Shown: one piece after another, positions 9,274 to 18,496 of the stretch | Layout of the letters: each line of letters opens with the position of its first letter | Numbering within the stretch: the first letter of the stretch is position 1 | NCBI GenBank assembly: GCA_963667535.2 | Contig: CAXXDU010000002.1 | Location: forward strand, 620,001 to 684,000 | Source: UBA5614 sp963667535 | GTDB lineage: Bacteria > Cloacimonadota > Cloacimonadia > Cloacimonadales > Cloacimonadaceae | Direction of reading: 5' to 3' | DNA: 64,000 nt | Notes under the pieces: generated by a model | Databases searched by the model: none | What the model was told of the DNA's origin: nothing | The model's input: the letters and a program-made list of their open reading frames with translations, nothing else | Position numbers and translations under genes: made by a program

Positions 9274-10635
9274 GTGAAATATCTTAGTTATCTTGCCTTG
9301 CTGATCTGCTTATTAATCGTTATGGGCTGTGATAAACGGGACGAAGATAAGCACTGGATTCACCTGAATGGATTTGATTTCCCTGTTAATATCAGCCACT
9401 TTGCTGATTATGACAACACAGATGCGGAAGGTAATCTGCTGGGGCACGTCAATTATGGTTCCGGTGGTGATAATAACGATTGGAAAGTGTTTACCTATCA
9501 TGGACAAGACCGCTCTATGCCGTCTATGCTAACAGGATTAGCCATGCCGGATAATCAGTCTTATAATTCTGTGTCCCAATCTGCAAGCTACTCTCATGCA
9601 AAATCTGATTTTGACCGGAGCTTTGATGCACATGGCTTTATTTATCCGGGTGTGCCTGAAACTATCATTCCGGATAGTATCTGTATAAACCTGCCTTTCA
9701 CTTTCAAAACTCCTTCTCTTGAGCAGGTTAGCACTACTCCTGTCATCGAGTATCAGGTTTGCCGGAGTATACCTATAGAATTACCGCCTGAAGACCCTTC
9801 TTATGTATACTATTATTTTGGGGTTAATCTAACTACTGCATCACTATCTGACCATACGAAGCTTTCTATTGCCATCCCAGCCGGTATATGTGCATCGGCA
9901 TATTATAATGATACATGGCATCAGACATATCTCTATCCTGCTTATGGTCCTTCTGAGATAAGCTGGGATAATATCCCCTTCGCTGATACAGTTAAAGTTG
10001 TATTCAGTGCACCTCCTTACATGTCTCCGGAATTAGACCCCTTTACAAGTGAGATAACCGATGACTTTCAAGTACATTTGACCTGGGTCACTGAATCTGA
10101 AACGGACATATTGGGATATAATTTGTTAAGAAGTGATAGTAACGATTTGCAAGATGCTGTTATGATAAATGACAGTCTGATTACCAGAGGCGATTTGCCA
10201 CCCTGGAATCAGTGCACTTACAATTATTTCGATGCCACAGTCGAACCAAACCATAACTACTATTACTGGAGACAGGAATTAACAACCTACTCTCAGCCTC
10301 ATCTGTATGGACCTATAACTGCAACAGTGCCGGTATATTCATTTCCCACCGGATATCCTTATGGAGTTGCAGTTTATCCCGCCTATCCCAATCCCGGCAG
10401 TGGTATCTTTACTACCAAATTTGAACTGCTGGACAGTACAGAGGTCAATGTGCTGGTAGTCAATAAACAGCATGAGGTAGTCTTATCCAGTATGACCACC
10501 CAAAGATTTGGCAAACACACGAAACAGGTAAACATCAATGACCAACCAGATGGGTTATACAGGGTCTATTACTGGTTTGAAAAGGATAATAAAAAGTACT
10601 ATAGTTATGGAGACATACTCAAACAAACTGAATAA
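9274..10635 (+). CDS. Lipoprotein, third of three tandem paralogs (GTG start)
   Basis: A 453-residue paralog that begins at GTG, preceded by AAAGGAG six bases upstream, 41 bases after the second copy. The lipobox is VMGC. The shared blocks are HWIHLNGFDFPVN, SHFADYDNT, GGDNNDWK, TPSLEQVSTTPVIEYQ, YNLLRS and YYSYGDILK. The C-terminal motif is VYPAYPNPGSG. Between residues 90 and 125 it has a Ser/Asn/Gln-rich divergent stretch. A strong terminator follows 30 bases after the stop, which closes what is probably a three-gene transcript. Function unknown. Confidence 0.85.
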   Translation: MKYLSYLALLICLLIVMGCDKRDEDKHWIHLNGFDFPVNISHFADYDNTDAEGNLLGHVNYGSGGDNNDWKVFTYHGQDRSMPSMLTGLAMPDNQSYNSVSQSASYSHAKSDFDRSFDAHGFIYPGVPETIIPDSICINLPFTFKTPSLEQVSTTPVIEYQVCRSIPIELPPEDPSYVYYYFGVNLTTASLSDHTKLSIAIPAGICASAYYNDTWHQTYLYPAYGPSEISWDNIPFADTVKVVFSAPPYMSPELDPFTSEITDDFQVHLTWVTESETDILGYNLLRSDSNDLQDAVMINDSLITRGDLPPWNQCTYNYFDATVEPNHNYYYWRQELTTYSQPHLYGPITATVPVYSFPTGYPYGVAVYPAYPNPGSGIFTTKFELLDSTEVNVLVVNKQHEVVLSSMTTQRFGKHTKQVNINDQPDGLYRVYYWFEKDNKKYYSYGDILKQTE

Positions 10636-10664
10636 ACAAATCACTTATGCTTTGTATAAAGATT

Positions 10665-10692
10665 AAAGAGCTGGTTTATCCAGCTCTTTTTA
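10665..10692 (+). terminator. Rho-independent terminator after the lipoprotein triplet
   Basis: Perfect 10-bp stem AAAGAGCTGG / CCAGCTCTTT with loop TTTAT, running into a T tract. Confidence 0.9.
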
Positions 10693-10810
10693 TTAAATCT
10701 CCAATTGTGGAGTATACACTTATTCCTTCATCATTCTAATTCATTTTAATCATTCATTCTTCTTTCATTTCTCTTTCATTTTGCTCTAAGTGAACATAGC
10801 TTGCTCTTAA

Positions 10811-10854
10811 GACACCCAGATGACACCCAGATGACACCCAGATGACTCCCAAAT
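10811..10854 (+). repeat. 11-bp tandem repeat, four units
   Basis: Three identical GACACCCAGAT units and one GACTCCCAAAT. Upstream is a T/C-rich tract and the 9-mer CTCTTAAGA; downstream is GAACATAGGGG. A related module is at 39176-39260. The rest of 10636-11078 holds no gene I can support. Confidence 0.85.
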
Positions 10855-11010
10855 GAACATAGGGGAATCACAGGAGCAGCACAGGAGTATCACTCAAGTA
10901 TATTATGCGCATATTAACACCATTAAAAGAAAGATTAACAATGAATGAATATGAGAGGTAATAGTAAGTTAGAAACAGATGAATGACAGCCATGAATGAT
11001 CATAAAACAA

Positions 11011-11042
11011 ATGACACTATAATTGTTAAACTATAGTGTCAT
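11011..11042 (-). terminator. Likely terminator of the M6 protease gene
   Basis: An 11-bp perfect stem ATGACACTATA / TATAGTGTCAT with a 10-base loop. Read on the minus strand it is followed by TTTGTTTTATG. The stem is AT-rich, so efficiency may be modest. Confidence 0.6.
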
Positions 11043-11078
11043 CTGCTTTGATGTATAAGATTTGGGTAATTACATGAT

Positions 11079-13775
11079 TTATTTGAGTAAGAGCATCTTC
11101 TTGATTTTGGAATAGTCTTTTGTTTCCAGTTTGTAGTAATAGATACCACTGGAGACAGGAGTGCCCTGAGAGTCTTTGCCATCCCAGGAGAAGTGGTTGG
11201 TCTGATTTTTGGCAACACCATCAAAGAGGACTTTTACAGTTTGACCTTTGATATTAAAGACGGATAGTTTTGCCGGAGCATGTTTATCATTGAGATTAAA
11301 TTCGATTTCAGTACTGAGGTTGAATGGGTTGGGGTAGTTAGTTTCGAGATTTGTAGCCATTTGTGAAACATCGTCTTGATTGGCTGTGCCATAATTACCG
11401 GTAGTAAAATTACGGATATTGGTAAAGAAACCGTATCCGGCAGGATTACCACCTCTGACTCTCCAGAAGTAATGAGTATTGGGCTCGAGTGTTGGTAAAA
11501 CAGCCTGAAGAGCATTGATACTATCATTTAAAGTTACCACATCCAGGAAGAAATAATCCAGCGCAACCTCATAATGATAGAAGTAAGCATAAGAAGCGGT
11601 ATTCCAGTTCAGGACTATATCCAAAGGCAGATTTTCAGCATTATTAGCCGGAGATACCAACGGGGGCAGAGCCGGCAGAATGGAAATCTCTCCTGTAGTA
11701 AACATACAGCTTGGTGAGAATTCACTTAAACCCACGGGAGCATAGGCAGCTACGTGCCAGTAATAGGTGGTAAAGGGCATTAAATCATTGTATGTAAAGG
11801 TGGAATCTGTCCAGTCTATCAGGTTTACGACATTATTATTAAAGTCACTGTCATGTGAAATCTGGATATAATATGAATCAGCACCTGGTACAGCATGCCA
11901 GCGAAGAGTAGGATTAGTTGGCGCATTGGTAAGCTGATTAGCAGGGAAGATGGACACCGGTACATCAATACTGCTGGCGATACTGAAAGTGCGGTTACAA
12001 ACGTCATTAGCACCTGAAGTAAGGGCAGTTACTTTGATCAGACACTGGTCTGAATCCAGAACAGGAATATTTGACCAGAGAAAAGAACCGTTATTGGAAG
12101 TTGTGGCAATAATCGTCTGCCATTGCTGTCCATTATTTGTAGAATATTCAATTTTAGCATTGCCTGTTTGAGCCCGGGCTTTCCAGGTAATAGTCTTGGA
12201 AGTACCGCTAAAGATAGTTTCACCGCCTTTGGGATACGTAATCTGCACATCGGAAATATTGACATGGAAGGACATGGTCTCATCGCCTGAAGCGCTGATT
12301 TGGCTGATATCAAGACCACCCGGCATATTATTGGACATAAAACCATTTGGTATAGTCGCTTCGTTAATGGCTGTCCGACCTGTCTGCTGAGAAAAATATG
12401 CCATATTAATATAACCTCCGGACGTTGTGCTGGTACCATTGGGGCGATAGATATAAAGTTCATCGGGAGGACCACCTGCATTGCCATTTTCATTGGTATT
12501 CAGACGGTATATAAGTAATCCTGTGCCCGGCAGATTGGTGTCATAGATACCAAAAGGTTTGCGGTATTCCACAAGATAATACTCGTTGTTCTTCCAGCTT
12601 GGAATGCGGAAGATGTTGTTTTCCTGAGACCAGACGGAGTTTATTGAGTATGTGCCGGATTGGGTGATGGTTGGCACAGTGGTTACCCAGTCCAGGTAAT
12701 TGTATTTCATCCAGGCGCTCATAGATTGAGGAGGATTATTGTTAGCGCACATCAGGTCCCATCCTCCAATCGGGTCAATGGTTGTATCATAATAACGGTA
12801 TAGATCAGGGCAACCTAATGTGTGAGCCATTTCATGACATAAAACGCTATTACCTGAGCCATCCAGAAAGCTTTCTAATTGAAAATTGAAGTCATAGACT
12901 CTGGCGCCGTTGATATAAGAGGTTGAATTGAATATTGCCCATCTGTGAGGCCAGAGCAGTGTTCCCCAGGCAGTAGTGGAACCTTGGACGATAAAACATA
13001 CGTTATCTATATTGCCGTCATCATCACCATCTAAATCAAGGGTTGAGGGTATCTGAGAGCTGACAAAATTTGAGGCATTGGTCAATAAAGCAAATTCTCT
13101 GGTAGTACTTTCATCCGTATTTTCATCATATCCGATGGGATTGGCTCCCGAAAGAGGCATATAGTATCCGCGCGGTTGATTATCAACATAACAAACGACA
13201 ATGGTATCGTTGGGCACCGGGTAAAAGCAGGTTTCAATATTCAGCTGATTATAGGAAGTAGCTTGAAAGTAGTTATGCATGGAATTGTACCCTGGGGTGT
13301 CCGTATTAAACATGTCACTGTAAAAGGGGATTTCCTGTGTAAAATCAGGACTATTGGCAAACTTGATAAAGACGACGAGATTGTTGATAGTGCCAAAGTG
13401 GGGAGCTCTGTTGATTCTTAGATTGGAATCGTTTCTGTTTAATCTGTTGTAATTATCTCTTATCCGCTCAGGAGAAAGATTGACTCCTGCTTCTAAACCA
13501 ATTGCAAGGGGATTGCTTTGTCCGGCAATGTATTGGCTGGCAATGACAGTATCACCGCTTCTGACTGCATAGGTGTACCACCCGGTATTTCCATCCTGTA
13601 TGATGGTAAAGTTATTGGCATCATGCAGCCAATTATGAAATTCATCGCCACTGGCAAGAATACTGAGAGTAGTACCGTCAGGTTGTGTAACTGTAACGGA
13701 TTTATTCATTAATCTGGCTCCAAACAGAGACAGAGCAAAGATAAGCGTGCAGAGAACGATCAACGTTCTTTTCAT
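11079..13775 (-). CDS. Secreted M6-family metalloprotease with sorting-type C-terminus
   Basis: An 898-residue secreted protease. A signal peptide (residues 1-19, ending LFGA) is followed by a propeptide-like block with VTQPDGTTLSILASGDEF. The M6 metzincin catalytic motif HEMAHTLG begins at residue 314, followed by PDLYRYYD and the Met-turn region WDLMCANN. C-terminal of it come an Ig-like unit (ITYPKGGETIFSG), two fibronectin-like units (LRWHAVPGADSYYIQIS) and a final domain with NYPNPFNLSTEI ending KKMLLLK, a type IX or FlgD-like sorting domain. The start at 13775 follows GGAG; a TTG at 13787 is the ribosome-site region itself. A paralog lies at 56441-59014. Likely degrades external protein. 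Confidence 0.9.
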   Translation of the reverse strand: MKRTLIVLCTLIFALSLFGARLMNKSVTVTQPDGTTLSILASGDEFHNWLHDANNFTIIQDGNTGWYTYAVRSGDTVIASQYIAGQSNPLAIGLEAGVNLSPERIRDNYNRLNRNDSNLRINRAPHFGTINNLVVFIKFANSPDFTQEIPFYSDMFNTDTPGYNSMHNYFQATSYNQLNIETCFYPVPNDTIVVCYVDNQPRGYYMPLSGANPIGYDENTDESTTREFALLTNASNFVSSQIPSTLDLDGDDDGNIDNVCFIVQGSTTAWGTLLWPHRWAIFNSTSYINGARVYDFNFQLESFLDGSGNSVLCHEMAHTLGCPDLYRYYDTTIDPIGGWDLMCANNNPPQSMSAWMKYNYLDWVTTVPTITQSGTYSINSVWSQENNIFRIPSWKNNEYYLVEYRKPFGIYDTNLPGTGLLIYRLNTNENGNAGGPPDELYIYRPNGTSTTSGGYINMAYFSQQTGRTAINEATIPNGFMSNNMPGGLDISQISASGDETMSFHVNISDVQITYPKGGETIFSGTSKTITWKARAQTGNAKIEYSTNNGQQWQTIIATTSNNGSFLWSNIPVLDSDQCLIKVTALTSGANDVCNRTFSIASSIDVPVSIFPANQLTNAPTNPTLRWHAVPGADSYYIQISHDSDFNNNVVNLIDWTDSTFTYNDLMPFTTYYWHVAAYAPVGLSEFSPSCMFTTGEISILPALPPLVSPANNAENLPLDIVLNWNTASYAYFYHYEVALDYFFLDVVTLNDSINALQAVLPTLEPNTHYFWRVRGGNPAGYGFFTNIRNFTTGNYGTANQDDVSQMATNLETNYPNPFNLSTEIEFNLNDKHAPAKLSVFNIKGQTVKVLFDGVAKNQTNHFSWDGKDSQGTPVSSGIYYYKLETKDYSKIKKMLLLK

Positions 13776-13869
13776 AATAATCTCCAAGGTGTATTGCTTT
13801 TGTAAATGACTATAGTATGCAGATTTTATTCCTCAAAATAATAAAAAACTTCCGATAGTGATGAGCGCA

Positions 13870-15117
13870 CTAATAGATTCCCTTTGCGTACTTTTCCCAC
13901 CGCTCCTGATTAGTAAGAAGATTAGACGGGAATTCAGCGTCTTTTAGTCCTTCATTTATCCAATCTATTCTCATTGTGAGAATATCCTTTCTATAATGTT
14001 CATTATTGGATTCTAACTGTGAATCAAGTAATCGTTGCAAAGCAGACTTCAGTTCAACCGGAGCATAACCGGCTCTGACTGCAAAAAGAATTGCCAGAGC
14101 ATCTGCTTCTCTTTCATAGGCATCGAGTCTGCCTTGGAAAATAGTCTCATACATGCTGAAAGCTTCGTCTTCCAATTCCTGCTCCGTAAGTTTCGTTTCT
14201 TCATCATAAGCATCCGGAAGCTCAGCATCCAGCTCTGCAAATGCGTCATCAGCAGCTATTTGATTCTTGCGTTGTGCCATTTCTTTCAGACCATGAAACC
14301 GAGAGATATGCCCGATTTCATGAGCTAATACGCAAGCCAGTTCAGCTTCATTGACTAAAATCCGGAGCATACCCCTGGTAACAAATATATAGCCTCCGGG
14401 ACAAGCATAGGCATTGGGTTCAGGAATATCCAGGATAAAGAACTTAAAATTTATATCATTAACATCGCTGGCATCTACTACAAGCTGCCCAACTGCATTC
14501 ACATATTCCTGCAGAGCGGGGTTATCAAGTAAACCAAGAGAAGCAACTGAACTTGCTATACCCAAGCCAAAGCCATCCTGTGACTCAGTATAATAATCCG
14601 GAAGTTCCCTGGGAGCCAGGGTGTATTGCTTACGAAGTTTTCTGATATTGATATTGTCGTAGGTTTGTTTGCGGAATTTATCAAATTCTTTGGGATTGAG
14701 CTCGTATTTTTCGGCAGCAACGAGGAACTCCGGGTCACCTTTGAATGCTTTGCTAAATCTTTTACCAAAGCCTTTGACTCCCGCACTCATGCCATGCCTG
14801 CTCACGGAAACATCAGCTGTTGAGCCACCCATTTTAGCAAAGACATCATTCCGGCTGGCTTTTGCAATAGTAACTGTTTCGGAGATGTAGCCTTCAGAAT
14901 CCTTGAATTTTACTTTAATCCAAGTGTCTTCTTTGGTAATCGTATTGACCTTGGTTTTAACAGGGATTTGGGAGATTACTTCGAAATAGGAGCCGGGACC
15001 TTGCCTCAGATAAGCTCTTTCTCTTTGTATTGTAATAACCTGACTATACAGGCTGCAAATAGTACCACTCAGAATTATCAGAATGAATATCCGGCTAAAT
15101 ACTGTCTTTTTTACCAT
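13870..15117 (-). CDS. SH3-like plus M48-family metalloprotease, secreted
   Basis: A 415-residue protein with a signal peptide (residues 1-27, ending SLYS), a bacterial SH3-like domain (about 28-90; ERAYLRQGPGSYFEV, WIKVKFKDSEGYI) and an M48 peptidase domain. The zinc motif HEIGH is at 266-270 and a distal ligand lies in YEREADALAI. This combination resembles BepA/LoiP-like periplasmic proteases that maintain the outer membrane, which is an inference here. The start at 15117 is chosen because GAGGTG lies just upstream; the longer frame from 15144 is less likely. It follows the TPR-esterase gene on the same strand with a 92-base gap. Confidence 0.88.
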   Translation of the reverse strand: MVKKTVFSRIFILIILSGTICSLYSQVITIQRERAYLRQGPGSYFEVISQIPVKTKVNTITKEDTWIKVKFKDSEGYISETVTIAKASRNDVFAKMGGSTADVSVSRHGMSAGVKGFGKRFSKAFKGDPEFLVAAEKYELNPKEFDKFRKQTYDNINIRKLRKQYTLAPRELPDYYTESQDGFGLGIASSVASLGLLDNPALQEYVNAVGQLVVDASDVNDINFKFFILDIPEPNAYACPGGYIFVTRGMLRILVNEAELACVLAHEIGHISRFHGLKEMAQRKNQIAADDAFAELDAELPDAYDEETKLTEQELEDEAFSMYETIFQGRLDAYEREADALAILFAVRAGYAPVELKSALQRLLDSQLESNNEHYRKDILTMRIDWINEGLKDAEFPSNLLTNQERWEKYAKGIY

Positions 15118-15209
15118 ACGACACCTCAAAATCAAGATAAACACATAAAATCAGATATAAGCCTTTCCTGACAAGAAAATTCCACCAACCGGGGATAAAT
15201 ACAACAGGA

Positions 15210-16331
15210 TTACTTAATCATATCCTTGAATAATTTAAAGGCTTCAGGAGAGACTGTATGTCCACCTTCAAACCCCTGCAGAGTTACATCAAACCCCTTA
15301 GCTTTAAGATAGTCATAGGCTTTTTGACCTTCTCCAAATGCTACCACTTTATCCTGTCTGCCATGGCTGATGATTACTTTCATCTTTTTAGAAGCCTTGA
15401 AATCCTTTTCAGGAATGACCTCTGTAATTAAACCTCCGCCACAGACAACTAAACCACTAAAGAGTTTGGGATTTTTAAAAGCCAGCATATATCCGTTATA
15501 TGCTCCCTGCGAAAAGCCCATCAGCCAGGTTTGTTTGATTTTATGTTTGCTCTGGATATCTTTTGCCAGGTTATTAATATAATCGTTGAGCCAGTTAAAT
15601 GAAGTCTCTGCCATTTCGCTGTCCAGTGGAACAAAAGGCATCCAGCTAAAGCCGGCGTTATTCCCTTCTGTGAATGCATAGGGCGCTTCCGGTACGACAA
15701 AGATGACATCTTCACTTTCTGCTTGCTTCCATAAATTTGTAAAGCTATATGCCTTGTCACCAAAGCCATGCAGACCGATAAGCAGCGTGTAGGTTTTATT
15801 CGCGTCATAGGATTTGGGCAGATGTATCCAGTAGGGCAGATAGCTTTTTGATGGGAAGTATTCCATTTTGCCCAGATAATAAGCTTTGCGCTCATTCCAG
15901 ACATTAAGAGAATCCACAATTGTCGTAAACTCTGTGTCTTCCCTTATTTTATCAAAATCCGTATCTTTGGTTATATGATTGGTATCAGTGAATCCTGCTT
16001 TGTAAGCAATTTTTAAATACTTGGCAGCAAATACAGGTTTATTTAGAAGACCATAGCAACAGGATAGATTATACCAGCTTGTTGCGTCTTCCGGATAAGA
16101 TTTAAGATATACCAGATAGTATTTGGCAGCAGTTTCATAATCGCCTTTATCATAAGCATCGAAACCTTTATTCATATAGTTCTGAACATCATCAGCGGTT
16201 TGAGTAACGGGGTCAAATGTATAGATGTCTATTTGTTCAGGATTCAACGAATTTGTTTTATGAGCAGCGTCATTCTGTGCAAAGCAGCAAACTGCTAAGA
16301 ACAGCATCAGAAAAAGTACTTGCATTTTCAT
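15210..16331 (-). CDS. Secreted TPR plus alpha/beta-hydrolase (esterase-like)
   Basis: A 373-residue protein: signal peptide (1-18, ending CFA), TPR-like helices (about 45-130; KGDYETAAKYYLVYLKSYPE), and an alpha/beta-hydrolase of the phospholipase/carboxylesterase or PHB-depolymerase-like type. The nucleophile elbow GFSQG places Ser274 as nucleophile; LIGLHGFGD is the oxyanion strand, GRQDKVV offers the acid and GGHTVS the histidine. The substrate is unknown. The ATG at 16331 follows AAGGAG. A TTGACG-containing 16-mer 58 bases upstream recurs before the Rh gene. Confidence 0.85.
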   Translation of the reverse strand: MKMQVLFLMLFLAVCCFAQNDAAHKTNSLNPEQIDIYTFDPVTQTADDVQNYMNKGFDAYDKGDYETAAKYYLVYLKSYPEDATSWYNLSCCYGLLNKPVFAAKYLKIAYKAGFTDTNHITKDTDFDKIREDTEFTTIVDSLNVWNERKAYYLGKMEYFPSKSYLPYWIHLPKSYDANKTYTLLIGLHGFGDKAYSFTNLWKQAESEDVIFVVPEAPYAFTEGNNAGFSWMPFVPLDSEMAETSFNWLNDYINNLAKDIQSKHKIKQTWLMGFSQGAYNGYMLAFKNPKLFSGLVVCGGGLITEVIPEKDFKASKKMKVIISHGRQDKVVAFGEGQKAYDYLKAKGFDVTLQGFEGGHTVSPEAFKLFKDMIK

Positions 16332-16450
16332 TTCATATCTCCTTGCCTAAATGAAATCAACTGGTAGCAATAACGCAGTTATTGCATATTGCGTCAAGCA
16401 CAATTAAGCCATCTTGCCAGCAATAGAGATCAGCGTTGTCAAAAAATATC

Positions 16451-16479
16451 TTGCACAATAAAAGTAGAAAAATTAGAAT
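16451..16479 (+). promoter_or_regulatory. Predicted promoter of the small pilin-like gene
   Basis: TTGCAC at 16451-16456 and TAGAAT at 16474-16479, separated by 17 bases. The -10 box matches 5 of 6; the -35 is weak. Confidence 0.4.
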
Positions 16480-16518
16480 GCTATCAGATAACTAATTTGG
16501 GAAAGACGGGAGAAAAAC

Positions 16519-16977
16519 ATGGCTTTTAAGGAATTTCTATTAATCGTGCTGAGTGTCATTATTGTAGGTGCTGCTGTTGCAATTGGTTTAAAAATGTTTG
16601 TTGATCAATCTTATAGCACAAATAAAAGTGCTTGTGCAGCAGAAATGCGCCTCTATACAAAGCAACTGATAGGATTTTGGAATAATTCTGTTGAACTGGG
16701 TGGTGCCGGTTATCTGAATGCTAATGTCACAGTCGCTAAAGTGAAAACATTCCTTGCTTTTAATGAGGCAAATAATAGTTATAAATCAGCAAATGGTGAA
16801 TTCCGTGTTATTAGCTGTGTGAGTGCCGGTGGAGTTGTTACCGTTACATTGAAAGCACTGGGGACATCCAAAAAAGCTAATAAATACCCATTGGTTACAA
16901 CCACAATCAGCTTTAATCAGTCTGTCAATACTCCTCCACCGGTGGTTACAACTCTGGGCAGCGCTACGTCATTCTGA
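16519..16977 (+). CDS. Small membrane-anchored hypothetical protein, pilin-like in layout
   Basis: A 152-residue protein with one N-terminal hydrophobic helix (about residues 6-28; FLLIVLSVIIVGAAVAIGL) directly after MAFKE and no cleavable-signal end. The remaining 120 residues are polar with a beta-rich stretch (GEFRVISCVSAGGVVTVTLKA) and a Thr/Pro-rich tail. The layout, with a glutamate just before the helix, recalls type IV pilin-like proteins after leader removal, but a prepilin cleavage site is not evident, so this is only a resemblance. It is monocistronic, with its own promoter candidate and a bidirectional terminator. GGGAGAAA precedes the ATG. Confidence 0.7.
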   Translation: MAFKEFLLIVLSVIIVGAAVAIGLKMFVDQSYSTNKSACAAEMRLYTKQLIGFWNNSVELGGAGYLNANVTVAKVKTFLAFNEANNSYKSANGEFRVISCVSAGGVVTVTLKALGTSKKANKYPLVTTTISFNQSVNTPPPVVTTLGSATSF

Positions 16978-17020
16978 CCAGGCTGATTAGTTCTCATTAC
17001 CCCCTGGTGGTCTCATATTC

Positions 17021-17057
17021 TTAAAAAAAATTAGGAGGTGCTATATGCACCTCCTAA
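17021..17057 (-). terminator. Terminator between convergent genes
   Basis: An 11-bp perfect GC-containing stem TTAGGAGGTGC / GCACCTCCTAA, loop TATAT. On the minus strand it is followed by eight T, so it terminates the Rh-like gene; it may also stop the small plus-strand gene. Confidence 0.85.
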
Positions 17058-17078
17058 TTAAGATTGTTTATTTATTGA

Positions 17079-18236
17079 CTAGTCTACCAGAAGTTCTTCC
17101 TCATCCTCATAAGGGCTCTTACGTTTTCCGGTCAGTGAGATAATCTTTCCGGTAATCAGTCCTGCCAGAAGTCCAAAGACAATAGTAATACCGATGCCTT
17201 TGAGCTGGCTTCCGGGATTGATACCACTTACTACAAATAAAGCAGCCAATCCACCCATCAGGCCAGGTAAACCATGTAGATACAAAACTCCGCAAGTATC
17301 AACTTTCTTAATCAGATTTTGTAATCTACCCTGAATGAATGCAAAGCCAAAAGTGGAAAGCGCACCTGCGAGAATTCCAATAAAAAAAGCAATACCCGGA
17401 GTAGTTAAATTACAGGTACTACCGATAGCAACACCACCAGCCAAAGCTGCATTGGCGATATCTGCAGGAGCTATCTTGCCTCTGATGCCTATAGTAACAA
17501 AGTAGGTTGTTAAAGTAGAGCCACAGAGAGCAAAAACTACATTGGCAATGGTCATGGGTATTTCTGCAGGCGAGACCAATGCTGAACAAAAGCTGGGCCA
17601 GAATACCCACAATATCATACTGCCCAGTAATGAAAACCGGTCACTGACAGCATCTGCTTCGATAGGTGTATTATACTCTTTTGAAGATGTTAGTGAGAAG
17701 ATAGCTCCTAAACCAAACAGCGCTCCGAAGGCATGAATAACGATAGAGCCACCGGTATCCATCATTTCTCCGACAGGGATTAAACCTAATCCCCCCCCCA
17801 ATAGTATCCATTCATTGAGAGAATAACACGGCACAAAAATTAAACCTAGCAACATGTATTGCCACATTTTTAGTCTTCCCAGTACTGCTCCTGCACAAAT
17901 TAACAGACTGGCAGCAGCAAACTCAGCTAAGATTATTTGATCAATCAGCTCGGATGTTTCACTCATTACGGAATATGTTGCCTGTAATGAATAAACAGGA
18001 ATAGCGATACTGACCAGCAGGAAGGTTGCTGTCAGTGCTGATCTGCCATATAGCTTGACAAAAACCATTAAAAACCCAAAACCCACCAGAAGCATAGCCA
18101 TAACATGGATAGCACGGTAATACTTCAATACGTTTACAACATCATTCATAGTGCTATCACAAGGTATGCCAATAGCATATACAATCCCTGATAATCCGAG
18201 TAACAAGGTTAAGAATACCAATTTCAATCGATTCAT
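17079..18236 (-). CDS. Rh-like ammonium/ammonia channel
   Basis: A 385-residue inner-membrane channel of the Amt/Rh family. About eleven hydrophobic helices follow a possible signal segment. The twin pore histidines are present as H168 in IVIHAFGALFGL and H321 in YLHGLPGLMGG. The HxFGAxFGL and HGxPGxxGG patterns point to the Rhesus branch rather than AmtB. It conducts ammonia, possibly also CO2. A run of nine C (17791-17799; nine G in the coding strand, within LGGGLGL) could slip and shift the frame; as read, the frame is open. It lies downstream of the Kef-EIIA gene with a 260-base gap. The start follows AGGAG. No PII gene is adjacent. Confidence 0.88.
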   Translation of the reverse strand: MNRLKLVFLTLLLGLSGIVYAIGIPCDSTMNDVVNVLKYYRAIHVMAMLLVGFGFLMVFVKLYGRSALTATFLLVSIAIPVYSLQATYSVMSETSELIDQIILAEFAAASLLICAGAVLGRLKMWQYMLLGLIFVPCYSLNEWILLGGGLGLIPVGEMMDTGGSIVIHAFGALFGLGAIFSLTSSKEYNTPIEADAVSDRFSLLGSMILWVFWPSFCSALVSPAEIPMTIANVVFALCGSTLTTYFVTIGIRGKIAPADIANAALAGGVAIGSTCNLTTPGIAFFIGILAGALSTFGFAFIQGRLQNLIKKVDTCGVLYLHGLPGLMGGLAALFVVSGINPGSQLKGIGITIVFGLLAGLITGKIISLTGKRKSPYEDEEELLVD

Positions 18237-18496
18237 CTATTTCTCCTGTGTTTAATGATACTACGTAATAAGCGGTGTCGATTGGCCGTAGCGCTAGCCG
18301 GCTTAAGTTGTTTGTTAGATTATATTTCCGCAATATAACTATTCTGTAAGTATACACCTCAATGTAATCGTTAGTTGCGTCAAGGACAATCAGTATACAT
18401 TTTGCATAACGTTTATAACAAATAATGAATTGTGGTCAGTAGAATTGACAGATAGATTGAATATAGTTGAGAATAACTGCTTATTGTATATCTTAG

